Positions 25,225 through 34,381 of a DNA stretch of 64,000 nucleotides are shown piece after piece (positions within the stretch are counted from its first letter, which is position 1; every line of letters begins with the position of its first letter). The translations under genes and the position numbers were made by a program. The notes beneath the pieces were generated by a model. The model saw only the letters and a list, made by a program, of their open reading frames with translations. It made no database searches and had not been told where the DNA came from. Source of the DNA: a bacterium (GTDB lineage: Bacteria; Hinthialibacterota; Hinthialibacteria; OLB16); assembly GCA_022072055.1 (NCBI GenBank), contig JAJVIK010000014.1, forward strand, positions 1 through 64,000, in the 5' to 3' direction.

Positions 25225-27322
25225 TCTTCTCCAACACCTCACTCGGATTGGCGGTCGGCGGGAGGCAGGCTGTCCCTCGACAGACATACGCGGTCGGTGC
25301 ATCCCCCATTGGGGTCTTCCCGGCGAGCAGAACGGACAACGGCGCGAGCGCGGGGTCCGAGGCGATCCAAACCAGGTATGGGGAAAAGCGCCCGCGGAGC
25401 GGCTTAAGAAACTCCTCCAGCCCCTTTCCACCCGGAGACACAAGAACCAGCGTGTCTCCGCCCTCGCGAAGGAGATCAAGACCTATCAGCATCTGCGGAA
25501 ATCCCGCCCCCGCCCGACGAAGCGAATCCCCAAAGGCGAGGAAGGTCCGGTTGGCGCGTTCGAGCAGGTTGGTGTCGCCCGTCAGAAACCCCAGGCGCGC
25601 TAAGTTCAACGCGGCGACCGAGTTCCCCGAAGGGGTCGCACCGTCATTCGCGGACTTCGAGCGGATCAGGAGATCCGCTTGCCGATCGAGCGTGTTGAAG
25701 AAGCCTCCATCCTTGTCATCCCAGAAGAGTTCCAGTTGGCGAACGTGGATTTCGAGCGCGGACCGGAGCCAGCGCGGTTCGAGCGTGGCTTCGTACAGGT
25801 CCAGCAGTCCCATGACAAGGTTGGCGTGGTCGGAGAGCATCCCTTCGAGGTGGGATCTACCCGCCCGACGGGTGTGGAGAAGGCGCTCGCCATCCCACTG
25901 AAACCGGAGCATGGCCTCCCCCGCGCGCCTCGCCGACTCCAGGTAGCGCTCCTCGGAAAGGACAAATCCTCCGAAGGCCATTGCCGAGATCATCAGGCCA
26001 TTCCAGTCGGTGAGAATCTTGTCATCCAGGCCGGGAGGAACCCGCTTGGAGCGTTCGGCGAGGAGTTTCGGCCTCGCGCGCTCAACCAATTCGAGCAGGC
26101 TTTCAAGCGGCATCCCCAACTTTTCGGCGACATCGGCGGGGATGCGCGGGATTGCGAGCGCGCTCTTGCCGGTGTGCTCGAAGTTGCCGCCCGGACGGAC
26201 ATCGTAATACTCACAAACCACTCGAGCGTCCTCGGGACCGAGCACGGCCTCGACCTCTTCCGGAGTCCAGACAAAGAACTTGCCCTCCTCTCCCTCGCTG
26301 TCAGCATCGGTGGAGGAGTAGTATCCCCCCTCGGGGGACTGCATCTCACGAATCGCATAGTCGAGGATTTCACGGGCGATGCGCGCAAGGGATTCATCGC
26401 CGGTGGCCTGAAATGCCTCAAGGTAAGTTCGCGCCAGGAGCGCATTGTCGTAAAGCATCTTCTCGAAGTGCGGGATCAGCCAGCGGTCATCCACGGAGTA
26501 GCGATGGAATCCGCCGGCGAGTTGGTCATACATGCCGCCTCGCGCCATGCGGTCCAGGCTGTAGGTCACCGCGTGGATGATTTCCGGGTCCTGGGTGCGC
26601 CGCCAGTCGCGCAGAAGCAAGAGCAGGTCCATCGTATGCGGGAATTTGGGCGCGCCGCCGAAACCGCCATAGAGCGGATCGAAACGCTGGAGGATCGATT
26701 CCACCGCCGCGCCGATCAGGTCCTCGGAAAGGGTCGCCGAGGCGGGAGGGGCGGCCAGGGCGCGCTCCACTGCGGTGGCGATTTCCCTCGCGCTGGCCTC
26801 GATCTTGTTCCGATTGGTCCGAAAGTGCTCATCCAAGGTGGTGATCAGTCGCAGAAAACCGGGTCGTCCCCAGCGGTCATCGGGCGGAAAATAAGTCCCC
26901 GCGTAAAAGGGCTGGAGGTCGGGTGTGAGGAACACCGACATCGGCCAACCCCCTGAACCGGTGACCAGCTGGGTGGCCATCATGTAGATCTCGTCGATGT
27001 CCGGACGCTCCTCGCGGTCCACCTTGATGTTGATGAAATGATCGTTGAGGAAGCGGGCAATCGCCTCGTTCTCGAAGCTTTCACGTTCCATCACATGGCA
27101 CCAGTGACAGGCGGCGTAACCGATGGACAGAAAGATCGGTTTGTCCTCCTCCCGCGCGCGACTCAGCGCTTCCTCGCTCCAGGGATGCCAGTCCACCGGA
27201 TTGTGAGCGTGTTGCAGGAGGTAAGGGCTGGTTTCATGCACAAGATGGTTGGCGTGCTTGTGTTCACCGGTGGCGTGGGTCATGAGGACAGAGGCTCCGA
27301 GGAGAAGAATTGGGAGGGACAT
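25217..27322 (-). CDS. YyaL/DUF255 thioredoxin-domain protein (SPATA20-like)
   Basis: The 701-residue protein starts with a signal-like hydrophobic stretch ([14 protein letters not shown]). The thioredoxin-like domain contains [16 protein letters not shown] with a CxxC-type pair and [12 protein letters not shown], both hallmarks of the YyaL/SSP411 family. A long (alpha/alpha)6-barrel region follows, resembling N-acylglucosamine 2-epimerases ([28 protein letters not shown]-type motifs). Most relatives are cytosolic; here the N-terminus suggests export. The ATG at 27322 gives the signal peptide directly, while a longer frame to 27400 adds a charged extension. Function of the family remains unclear. 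Confidence 0.88.
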   Translation of the reverse strand: MSLPILLLGASVLMTHATGEHKHANHLVHETSPYLLQHAHNPVDWHPWSEEALSRAREEDKPIFLSIGYAACHWCHVMERESFENEAIARFLNDHFINIKVDREERPDIDEIYMMATQLVTGSGGWPMSVFLTPDLQPFYAGTYFPPDDRWGRPGFLRLITTLDEHFRTNRNKIEASAREIATAVERALAAPPASATLSEDLIGAAVESILQRFDPLYGGFGGAPKFPHTMDLLLLLRDWRRTQDPEIIHAVTYSLDRMARGGMYDQLAGGFHRYSVDDRWLIPHFEKMLYDNALLARTYLEAFQATGDESLARIAREILDYAIREMQSPEGGYYSSTDADSEGEEGKFFVWTPEEVEAVLGPEDARVVCEYYDVRPGGNFEHTGKSALAIPRIPADVAEKLGMPLESLLELVERARPKLLAERSKRVPPGLDDKILTDWNGLMISAMAFGGFVLSEERYLESARRAGEAMLRFQWDGERLLHTRRAGRSHLEGMLSDHANLVMGLLDLYEATLEPRWLRSALEIHVRQLELFWDDKDGGFFNTLDRQADLLIRSKSANDGATPSGNSVAALNLARLGFLTGDTNLLERANRTFLAFGDSLRRAGAGFPQMLIGLDLLREGGDTLVLVSPGGKGLEEFLKPLRGRFSPYLVWIASDPALAPLSVLLAGKTPMGDAPTAYVCRGTACLPPTANPSEVLEKIR

Positions 27323-27381
27323 CGCGCGGTTCCCGTGTTCGCGCGTTAGTTTGAGGCGCAAGCTTCCCGTTGGGAAGGGCG

Positions 27382-27529
27382 GGCCCTCCAAGGTCCCCAA
27401 GGAGCCGCTACTAGAGCATCTTTCACTCGAATGTAGCGTGGGAGGGACGAGCTCCGTCGCGTCCCGTGGCCCCGTAAGATCAACAACGACCCCCTAAGAC
27501 CAGCCACGACGGAGCGTGGCCCTCCAAGG
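27382..27529. repeat. Intergenic repeat-rich segment with imperfect inverted repeat
   Basis: An 18-bp imperfect inverted repeat pairs 27441-27458 (GGAGGGACGAGCTCCGTC) with 27508-27525 (GACGGAGCGTGGCCCTCC), three mismatches. In addition GGCCCTCCAAGG occurs directly at 27382-27393 and 27518-27529. The whole gap between YyaL and the sugar operon (27323-27553) has no gene. This is the look of a dispersed REP/MITE-like intergenic element. Confidence 0.5.
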
Positions 27530-27553
27530 CGTTACACGATAGCGCTATCCGCT

Positions 27554-28432
27554 CTAAGCGGCGAGGATTCGGTCCAGACGCCGCGAGCACTCACGGTAGT
27601 CCCCGCAGGGCCCCTCGATGGTGAGCCAGCCTTCGTAACCCACCTCGCGCAGCGCCTTCATCACCTCCGGGAATGGGACACTCCCCTCCAGAAGCGCGGG
27701 CCACTCCTTCTCCGGAGGAACTCCGAGGCGGTAGTCTTTGATGTGGATACGGATCAGGCGGTTGCCGAGGACCCGAATCCACTGCTGGGGCGGCGGTCCA
27801 TAGACCAGATGGTTGGCGACATCAAAGTAGGCGCGGACCCAGGGGCTTTCGAACGTATCGATCAGGCAGGCGAAGTGCTCGGGACTCATGAACAGGTTGT
27901 TCCAGACATTCTCCAGCCCGATCACCACCCCGGTTTCCTCGGCCACGGGAATCAGCTCGCGGACCGCCCTCCGGATCGCGTCCCAAGCGCGGTTGTGGGC
28001 GGCGATGTATTCCGCGTACGGAGAATTGTCGCCCTCCGCCACGCTCCTCACATGGCCGCTCTTGCAGTCGAAATCGACCTTGAACTTGCCGCGCTCGGGC
28101 ATCGGCATGCCGCCGATGCGCCCGGGCACCACCAGCGCCACCCCCGCGCCATAGCCCTGAGCCGCGCGCAGGGTCGCGAGGGTGAACTCTTGGTCCGCCC
28201 GAACCTTGGCGGGATCGGAACTGGTGTATTCCGCCCAGCCGCGCAACATGCAGTGGATTTCCACGCCGAGATCGCGCGCGATATCTCGCACGCTCTCGGC
28301 CTCGGCTCGGCTGATAACCGGCCCCGCGGCGTCCATCCAATTGGCCTCGATTCCGTGGAATCCGGCATCGCGAATCGCGGTGAGAATCGCCTTGTCCGGC
28401 GGAGGAGTAATGATGGCTTTCTTGAAGGTCAT
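27554..28432 (-). CDS. Sugar phosphate isomerase/epimerase-type TIM barrel, cytosolic
   Basis: The 292-residue protein belongs to the xylose-isomerase-like TIM barrels (AP_endonuc_2 type). Likely metal ligands lie in GLENVWNN, AYFDVANHL, RIHIKDYR and IEGPCGD. It probably isomerises or epimerises a keto sugar or sugar acid. It lacks a signal peptide. The ATG at 28432 lies 5 nt after the stop of its paralogue, so the longer frame upstream is not used. It is about half identical to the preceding Tat-exported copy, with shared MLRGWAEY/VLRGWAEF and VAEETGVV stretches. It is the last gene of a four-gene operon. Confidence 0.85.
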   Translation of the reverse strand: MTFKKAIITPPPDKAILTAIRDAGFHGIEANWMDAAGPVISRAEAESVRDIARDLGVEIHCMLRGWAEYTSSDPAKVRADQEFTLATLRAAQGYGAGVALVVPGRIGGMPMPERGKFKVDFDCKSGHVRSVAEGDNSPYAEYIAAHNRAWDAIRRAVRELIPVAEETGVVIGLENVWNNLFMSPEHFACLIDTFESPWVRAYFDVANHLVYGPPPQQWIRVLGNRLIRIHIKDYRLGVPPEKEWPALLEGSVPFPEVMKALREVGYEGWLTIEGPCGDYRECSRRLDRILAA

Positions 28433-28437
28433 GGCGC

Positions 28438-29439
28438 TCACATCCCCGCGAGAATGAGGTCCAGGCGCCGGCTGCACTCGGCGCGCCCCTCTCCACATGG
28501 CCCTTCGATGGTGAACCAGCCATCATAGCCGATTTCGATGAGGGCCTTGGCGACATTCGGCCAGTTGACACTCCCCTCCCGGAGCGAGGGCCACTCCTGC
28601 TCCTTGGGGACATCCAGTTTGTAGTCCTTGATGTGGAGTTTCACGATCCGCTTGCCCAGGGTTCGGATCCACTGCTCCGGCGGGATGCGGTACTTGACCT
28701 GATTCCCGCAGTCGAAATAGGCGCGGACCCAGGGGCTCTTGAAAGCGTCAATCATGTGCCCGAAATGGTCCGGACCGATGAACAGGTTGTTCCAGACATT
28801 CTCCACCCCCACCACAACGCCGGTCTCCTCGGCCACGGGGATCAGGTCGGAAATATGTCGGATAAAGGAGTCGTAGGCGTGGTCGTGAGCCTGCATGTAA
28901 TCCTTGTACGCGGAGTTATCTCCATCCGCCACTTGGAGCAGATGACCGTTCTTGGGATCGAACTTGACCTTCCATTTATCCGGTTCGGGCATGGCGAACT
29001 TGTCGCCATCGAGTCGTCCCCCCACAAGCAAGATCGCGTCCGCGCCATAGGCCTGCGCGGCCTGGAGGGTGTGGATGGTGAACTCCTTGTCGGTCTTGAC
29101 CTTATCCGGGTCGGGGCTGTTGAACTCGGCCCAGCCGCGGAGGACCGTGTGAACGCGCATGTCCATTTTGGCGGCGAGTTCGCGGACCTTGGCGGCCTCA
29201 TCGAGCGTGGTCATGCCCTCCTTGGGGTGCCAGAGGTTGACCTCGACCCCATTGAAGCCCGCTGCCTTGAGCTCGGTGAAGGTCTCCTCCTTGGGCGGGA
29301 AGGTGATGACCGCCTTGTGCTTTCCCCAGACCGGGTTGAGGGGGGTGTGGGCCGCGTGGGCGCGGACACCGAATCCGACCGCCGCGCCCGCGGCAAGGCC
29401 AGTCTTGAGAAATGTACGACGGCGTATAAGGGAGGACAT
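28438..29439 (-). CDS. Sugar phosphate isomerase/epimerase-type TIM barrel, Tat-exported
   Basis: A 333-residue protein whose N-terminus (SSLIRRRTFLKTGLAAGAAVG) is a twin-arginine signal, followed by the same TIM-barrel family as the gene after it. Putative metal ligands are in GVENVWNN, AYFDCGNQV, KLHIKDYK and IEGPCGE; the second site has Cys-Gly-Asn-Gln where the paralogue has Val-Ala-Asn-His. The ATG at 29439 has an excellent AAGGAG Shine-Dalgarno 7 nt upstream. Exported members of this family are common next to Gfo/Idh/MocA oxidoreductases in PVC-type bacteria. Confidence 0.87.
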   Translation of the reverse strand: MSSLIRRRTFLKTGLAAGAAVGFGVRAHAAHTPLNPVWGKHKAVITFPPKEETFTELKAAGFNGVEVNLWHPKEGMTTLDEAAKVRELAAKMDMRVHTVLRGWAEFNSPDPDKVKTDKEFTIHTLQAAQAYGADAILLVGGRLDGDKFAMPEPDKWKVKFDPKNGHLLQVADGDNSAYKDYMQAHDHAYDSFIRHISDLIPVAEETGVVVGVENVWNNLFIGPDHFGHMIDAFKSPWVRAYFDCGNQVKYRIPPEQWIRTLGKRIVKLHIKDYKLDVPKEQEWPSLREGSVNWPNVAKALIEIGYDGWFTIEGPCGEGRAECSRRLDLILAGM

Positions 29440-29465
29440 AGGGTTGCTCCTTTCTGAGTTTCCCA

Positions 29466-30167
29466 TCATTGAGTTGGCCTCATCCAATCGGCGATCAGCA
29501 GCAAGAGGTCCCCCGGTCCGATCACGCCATCCTGGTCCACATCCAGCTCCGGATGCACCGCGGTGGGCAGGGCAACGGTCGTGGGGGTAACCGTGGGGGT
29601 GGGGCTTTCGGATGGGGAGGGGGTGGCGGTCGCAACCTCAGTGGGCGTGGGCGTTTCCAGGGGGAAAAGATTTATCTGACGCGTGTCCGAGGTGTCGTCA
29701 AAGGTGAACTCGACCACTTGGCTCTTGGTTTGATAGCCGACTTTTTCAACCTTGATCGTGAAGTCGGCGTTCCATAGCGCCTGGTTGGGACAGACATCCA
29801 CCCGGATGTAGATCAGCCCCTGGGCGTCGGTGATGCAGTGGCTCTCCACGCCACCGTTCGGATTGTAGAAGTGGGGACCGCCATCATAGCTCTGGTGGTC
29901 GAAGTAGATGATGTTTCCCACCCCTTCGTCATCGAGATAGTTCAGGGTCACCGTGGCGCCCTGGACCCTTCCCGGTCCCCCCATGTCGGAGACATATCCC
30001 TCCAGATAGAGGTCCACGCAGTCGCCTTTCGGCGCGGCTTTCGAGGCAAGAGTAACCTGTGGAAGGGTCTCCGGGGAAACACCCTCATCACCCCAGACAG
30101 GGGAATGGGGAGTCGCCATGAGGATCGCGATAGAGATCCACGAGCGCGGAAAAAGTTTGGCAGTCAT
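29466..30167 (-). CDS. Exported protein with Thr/Pro linker and single dockerin-like loop
   Basis: The 233-residue protein has a signal peptide (MTAKLFPRSWISIAILMATPHSPVWG). A beta-rich domain follows, about residues 40-155 (VDLYLEGYVSDMGGPGRVQG ... TIKVEKVGYQTKS), looking like a carboxypeptidase-regulatory-like or Ig-like fold. A Pro/Thr/Ser linker comes next, and the C-terminus has one EF-hand-like loop, DVDQDGVIGPGDLLLLIADW, as in one half of a dockerin. The ATG at 30167 has GAGGGAG just upstream. It lies between the oxidoreductase and the Tat-exported TIM barrel in a probable operon and could anchor or scaffold them outside the cell. Confidence 0.75.
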   Translation of the reverse strand: MTAKLFPRSWISIAILMATPHSPVWGDEGVSPETLPQVTLASKAAPKGDCVDLYLEGYVSDMGGPGRVQGATVTLNYLDDEGVGNIIYFDHQSYDGGPHFYNPNGGVESHCITDAQGLIYIRVDVCPNQALWNADFTIKVEKVGYQTKSQVVEFTFDDTSDTRQINLFPLETPTPTEVATATPSPSESPTPTVTPTTVALPTAVHPELDVDQDGVIGPGDLLLLIADWMRPTQ

Positions 30168-30219
30168 GGCTCCCTCTTCCGGGTTTGGCCGGATGTCCAT
30201 CCCCTGGACCACGTCGCTG

Positions 30220-31416
30220 CTAGGCCGACGGCAGCGGCGGCTTGCGCGTGTCGGCCAGGGTCTCCTCGTAGGTGACCGGGGCTTTTTTCTCAACGCTCTG
30301 GCGAATCATCAGTCCGATAGTGGTCGCGCCGACCCCGCTGGCCAAGCCGCTGTTGACCTTGTCCGGCGTTCCCGCGCGGACACAATCGAAGAAGTTGGCG
30401 AGGTGCTCATAGGTGTCGCCCGCGTTGCCCTTGGCCTCGATCTTTCCTCCGTTGTCACCGCTCTTGTCCCGGAGCTGGATGTACGGACTTGGCGGGGTCA
30501 GATTCGCGCCGCCCTTGGAGCCGACCACCTTGTAGCTCCATCCCCCTTCATCAAAATCGGGGACCTCAATGAAGGTGTGGGTGTAGCGAATGACAAAGTT
30601 CTTCAAGGGATCGGGGTACTCAAGCAGCGCGGTGTAAAAGGAGGTCGTGTCCCTGTCGGGAATGATCCCGCTTCGCCCGACCGCGGTGCACTTCGCCGGA
30701 TTGGTCTGGGTGAGCCAATACATCAGGTTAAACTCGTGGACCGCCTGCTCCAGCATCCAGTCGCCGGACTTGTCGCGCTCGGTGAACCAGCCCTTGAACC
30801 CGTCCCAATCGCCATAGCGCCGAAAGCGACCGTCCCAAAGGTCGCCGATGGCCCCTTCGCGGACCTGCTTGATGATATCGGCGAACTGCTCGTTGGACCC
30901 CCACTGGGTTCCCACCTGGAGAACCACATCCGGATGCTGCTTGCGGACCGCTTGAATCTCCTTGAGTTCCCAGGCGGTGATGGCGAGCGGCTTTTCGCCG
31001 TAGACCGACATCCCTTCCTTGAGGCAATCGATATACATGGTCGTGTGCCAGTAACAAGGGGTGGCGATGACCACGCAGTCAATGTCATCGCGGGCGATGA
31101 GTTTGCGATAGGCGTAGGGGGTGTCGCCCGAGGCTTCGGGGCGTTTCTGGGTCTTCTCCTCGACCATTTCCAGGCCCTTGTCGAGGTTGTCGGGGGTGAT
31201 GTCGCAGATGGCGACGACCTCCAGGTTGTCCATCTTAAGGACATGGCCGAGCAGATGCCGCCCACGTCCGCCGGTCCCAACCCAACCGACACGGAGCTTG
31301 CGATCCCCGGGCGGCGCGGCCATTCCCGCGGAAACATGGAGGGCCAAGCCCGCGGCAAGGCCGGCGGCCGAGCCGGATTTCAGAAATTCACGCCGTGTGA
31401 TTGCATCCGGTGACAT
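30220..31416 (-). CDS. Gfo/Idh/MocA family oxidoreductase, Tat-exported
   Basis: A 398-residue protein with a twin-arginine signal (TRREFLKSGSAAGLAAGLAL), a Rossmann NAD(P) site VGWVGTGGRGRHLLG and the family EKP motif (YGEKPLAI). The C-terminal beta-sheet domain contains the QAVHEFNLMYWL substrate-region motif, whose His is often catalytic. It probably oxidises or rearranges a sugar with a tightly bound cofactor, as in glucose-fructose oxidoreductase. The ATG at 31416 has GGAGG 7 nt upstream. First gene of the four-gene operon. Confidence 0.9.
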   Translation of the reverse strand: MSPDAITRREFLKSGSAAGLAAGLALHVSAGMAAPPGDRKLRVGWVGTGGRGRHLLGHVLKMDNLEVVAICDITPDNLDKGLEMVEEKTQKRPEASGDTPYAYRKLIARDDIDCVVIATPCYWHTTMYIDCLKEGMSVYGEKPLAITAWELKEIQAVRKQHPDVVLQVGTQWGSNEQFADIIKQVREGAIGDLWDGRFRRYGDWDGFKGWFTERDKSGDWMLEQAVHEFNLMYWLTQTNPAKCTAVGRSGIIPDRDTTSFYTALLEYPDPLKNFVIRYTHTFIEVPDFDEGGWSYKVVGSKGGANLTPPSPYIQLRDKSGDNGGKIEAKGNAGDTYEHLANFFDCVRAGTPDKVNSGLASGVGATTIGLMIRQSVEKKAPVTYEETLADTRKPPLPSA

Positions 31417-31526
31417 GAAACAACCTCCAGGAAAATGGGAATCCGCAAGCCCGGGGCCAGCGCCCGGGGTCAGACATGGAGGGGATTGTTTCAATTCGGG
31501 TGGGGCGGGTCAAGGGAAAGAGAGAA

Positions 31527-33446
31527 TCAGGATCCCCGATAATCGAACCCGGTCTGGGTCTTAATGGCGAATTGGGCCGCCTCGCGGACATCATCCGAAG
31601 GATCGTTCAGGTAGGGGGTCAACCTTCGGACCAGTTCGGGAGTCCCTTTCTTGCCGAGTGCGCGGAGGGCGTGGACTCGAACATGAGGGTGGGGGTCATC
31701 GCAGAGCTCAAAGGCCTTCCCCAGAAGATGGGGGGCATCCACCTGGCCGAGAATCCAAAGGCCCGAGGTCCGCATCCAGCTGTCGGGGTGACGGAGCATT
31801 TGCATGAGCGCGATTTCGGCCTCGGTGTGGCCCAGGTCAAACAACGCCCGAATGGCGTTGGCGCGCTCCCTGGGGGTGTTGCTGCGGGTCGCCTCCTGGA
31901 TGTTCTCCACCCACTGGGCCTTGCGCTCAAGGGGAAGCGATTCAATCAGGTTGGCTCGAACCCTCGGATCCGGGTCGCGGAACAGGCGCGCGATGGTTTC
32001 TTCGTCCATGCGCTCGGGATCCATGTTTTCGAGCCCTCGGACCGCGGTGGCGCGGATGCGTTCGCTGACATCCTCCAGCATGTCCTCCACAACTCGGGAA
32101 GCTTCGGGCAGGTCGGAGGCTTCCGCGAGAATCAGGGCCAAATGGATCCGATCCTCCTCGTCCAGCCCCCCCATGAGGTCGATCAGACTGTCGATGAAAT
32201 CGGGATCGATTTTCTGGAGCACACGGGTCATGGTCCGGCGTTCGTGCTCTCCGATCCGTCCGAAATGATCCACGATGTAATCGCGGGCGATGCGGCTGGT
32301 GGCGCGCACCGCGAGTTTGGCGGTCTGGGGGTCCTCGTCCTGAACTTGCGCCATGAGGAGGCGAATGTGCTCCGCCCCGCCTCGGAAGTGCAGGTATTGA
32401 ATTCCCGAGCGACGCACCACCGGCGAGGAGTTCTTGAGGAGCTTCTGAATTGAGAGCAGAGGGAGCTCCCTCTCGAAGGTCAGGAAGTTCTCAATGAGTG
32501 TGGCGGCGAGGAGAGGATTCGCCTCCTCCAGAAGGTCGTGCAGGTGCTTGTAGTATTTCTGGCCGAGATCATCCTGGAACAAACGGAGGAAGGGGATCCG
32601 GATGTCGCGCCGCACCCAGGGGAAATACTCGAAATAAGACCCTATAAGGCCCTTTTCGGAGAGCCTGAGGAGGGCTTTCGTCCGTTTCGCGGGAGGAATC
32701 TTCCCGAGGCTCTCGATGTGGTCGCTGACCGAATCCTTGGTCAGCAGCCGTTCCAGGATGCGCAGGATCCCATCCGCGAGTTCGTCATCAGCGACGGACA
32801 AGCCATAATAGAGCAACTCCACTCGCCTCGGATTAGGCCTTGAAAGCAGGTCATGCTCAATCGCGCTCGTGGCGTGGATCTCAAGCTCCGGATAGATCTC
32901 CCAGAACAGCGCCTTTGCCTCCACCGAGAGCGCAAGCAGGCTAGAGACAATCACCGACCGGACATTTCGTTGAGAGACAGCGGAAAGGGAGGCGAACAGG
33001 CGCATGGCGTCCGCCAAGACCTCCGCGTGGCGAGGGTCCTTGGCGGCCTTGTCGAGCGAGCGGCCGACCAGGTTCTCGATCACCTTGCGCCCTTCCTCAC
33101 GGACATCGACGACGGGGTCGAAAAGCGCGGGAATGGTCTCGTTGAGCGCGGAGAGGTCTCCGAATTCGCCGATCATGCGGATCGAGGCTTGACGAATCCT
33201 GGCGTTGGGGGAGAGGAGCTGCAGGCTCAGCAGAGGGAGAACCGAGGGCCCGCGCCGACGCAGGGCCTGGTAGGCGGAATGGGCGACCGGCGCCTCCGTA
33301 TCGGCGAGCATGAGAGCCAGCCAGGCCACCGGCCATTCCACATCTATCTTCGACAGGACCTCAATCCCGGAGAGGCGCTTCTCGGAATCATCGGCGGAAA
33401 GGAGCGCCCAGACCTTTGCGTACTGATCCTCGCGGATATCGGGCAC
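31527..33446 (-). CDS. HEAT-repeat protein at end of flagellar operon
   Basis: The 639-residue protein consists almost wholly of HEAT-like helical pairs, for example IRQASIRMIGEFGD, IRATAVRGLENMD, VRANLIESLP and VRVHALRALGKKG. No catalytic domain or signal peptide is visible. A GTG start at 33446 follows the stop of the previous gene by 6 nt, so translation is probably coupled. HEAT arrays bind proteins; position suggests a cytosolic partner for flagellar assembly or regulation, which is inference. The last four repeats are more regular than the first ones. Confidence 0.8.
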   Translation of the reverse strand: MPDIREDQYAKVWALLSADDSEKRLSGIEVLSKIDVEWPVAWLALMLADTEAPVAHSAYQALRRRGPSVLPLLSLQLLSPNARIRQASIRMIGEFGDLSALNETIPALFDPVVDVREEGRKVIENLVGRSLDKAAKDPRHAEVLADAMRLFASLSAVSQRNVRSVIVSSLLALSVEAKALFWEIYPELEIHATSAIEHDLLSRPNPRRVELLYYGLSVADDELADGILRILERLLTKDSVSDHIESLGKIPPAKRTKALLRLSEKGLIGSYFEYFPWVRRDIRIPFLRLFQDDLGQKYYKHLHDLLEEANPLLAATLIENFLTFERELPLLSIQKLLKNSSPVVRRSGIQYLHFRGGAEHIRLLMAQVQDEDPQTAKLAVRATSRIARDYIVDHFGRIGEHERRTMTRVLQKIDPDFIDSLIDLMGGLDEEDRIHLALILAEASDLPEASRVVEDMLEDVSERIRATAVRGLENMDPERMDEETIARLFRDPDPRVRANLIESLPLERKAQWVENIQEATRSNTPRERANAIRALFDLGHTEAEIALMQMLRHPDSWMRTSGLWILGQVDAPHLLGKAFELCDDPHPHVRVHALRALGKKGTPELVRRLTPYLNDPSDDVREAAQFAIKTQTGFDYRGS

Positions 33447-33452
33447 GGCGGC

Positions 33453-34019
33453 TCAGGTCCCGGCGAGTGTGGCGGCTTTACGATGGGCCATGCGGATCAG
33501 GAGTTGCGCCTCCTGACGTCCGATGCGGAGTTCCTGGGCGATCTGATCGATGGTCTTGCCCTCGCGGAAAAGGCTCAAGGCGCGCGTGGTCGGATCGCCG
33601 AACGCCTCCATACTTTCCTCCACCTCGAAACAGGTCGCGGGAGACGGGTCGGGAGCCAAACCCACACTCGGAGGGATTGGAGCGGAAACGGAGGTTTCGG
33701 AGGGCGGGTCCTCATGGGATCTGGGGGTCTGGGGAAGCGGAACGGGCGGTTCGGACGGACAAGGCGCGCTCTCTTGCTCGGGGTCCCTCGGGGTCATCCG
33801 AAAGGTCTCCTCCAATTTGGCCTGGAGAAGGTCACGCTGGGTCCGTGAGAGCTGAACCACCCGGAGGTGGAACTGCTCCAACTCCGCGCGAGTCACCAGG
33901 TCCTCCTGGTCCAGATCAAGGAGCCATTCGGGAGGACGCCTCGCGCGCAGCTCGCGCCACAGGCATCCCGCCGCGAGCGCAAGGGCCAGGGTCAAGGTCC
34001 AATGAAGGAAATCCAGCAT
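33453..34019 (-). CDS. Membrane-anchored DUF2802/SwrB-like flagellar operon protein
   Basis: The 188-residue protein has an N-terminal transmembrane helix (MLDFLHWTLTLALALAAGCL), a charged helical stretch, a Pro/Ser-rich linker (about 75-125) and a C-terminal helix-turn-helix-like segment (ALSLFREGKTIDQIAQELRI). This layout matches the DUF2802 and SwrB-type proteins found after fliA in many flagellar operons; SwrB assists flagellar assembly in Bacillus. The start ATG directly abuts the upstream TGA. Confidence 0.65.
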   Translation of the reverse strand: MLDFLHWTLTLALALAAGCLWRELRARRPPEWLLDLDQEDLVTRAELEQFHLRVVQLSRTQRDLLQAKLEETFRMTPRDPEQESAPCPSEPPVPLPQTPRSHEDPPSETSVSAPIPPSVGLAPDPSPATCFEVEESMEAFGDPTTRALSLFREGKTIDQIAQELRIGRQEAQLLIRMAHRKAATLAGT

Positions 34020-34340
34020 TCAAACCACGATGTCGAGAATGTCGCCGCTCCCAGGCTGAGAGGGGGGGGAGGAATCCTTGGGGCCTTCCTTGTCCGTTTT
34101 GGCGGAAGGCGCATTGCGAGCGGCGGCCTTCTTGCGACCGTCTCCCCCGATTCGGTCGCGAATGGTCCGCCCCTCGGTTTTTCCGGGGTCGTTTACCTGG
34201 GTCTCCTGCCGTCGCAGCTCGGCATGCGCCGCCGCGCGAGCCACCTCCGGCGCCAGGGTTTGCTGGAGGTGCGCGGCGTTGGAGGGCTGCTGAAGGGTCG
34301 GCGAACCCTGCAACACCGGGGCGTGATCCGCGATTCTCAC
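34020..34340 (-). CDS. Small hypothetical protein of flagellar operon
   Basis: The 106-residue protein is rich in Ala, Gln, Lys and Pro. It begins MRIADHAPVLQG and ends GSGDILDIVV; a stretch in the middle is charged and probably disordered. Small proteins with this kind of short hydrophobic DIxV ending occur between fliA and the DUF2802 gene in other flagellar operons. I can assign no function. Stop and start are contiguous with the next gene. Confidence 0.6.
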   Translation of the reverse strand: MRIADHAPVLQGSPTLQQPSNAAHLQQTLAPEVARAAAHAELRRQETQVNDPGKTEGRTIRDRIGGDGRKKAAARNAPSAKTDKEGPKDSSPPSQPGSGDILDIVV

Positions 34341-34381
34341 GACCGCTCACCTCCTGTGCGCGGGAGGCCGGTTTCAGCGTT

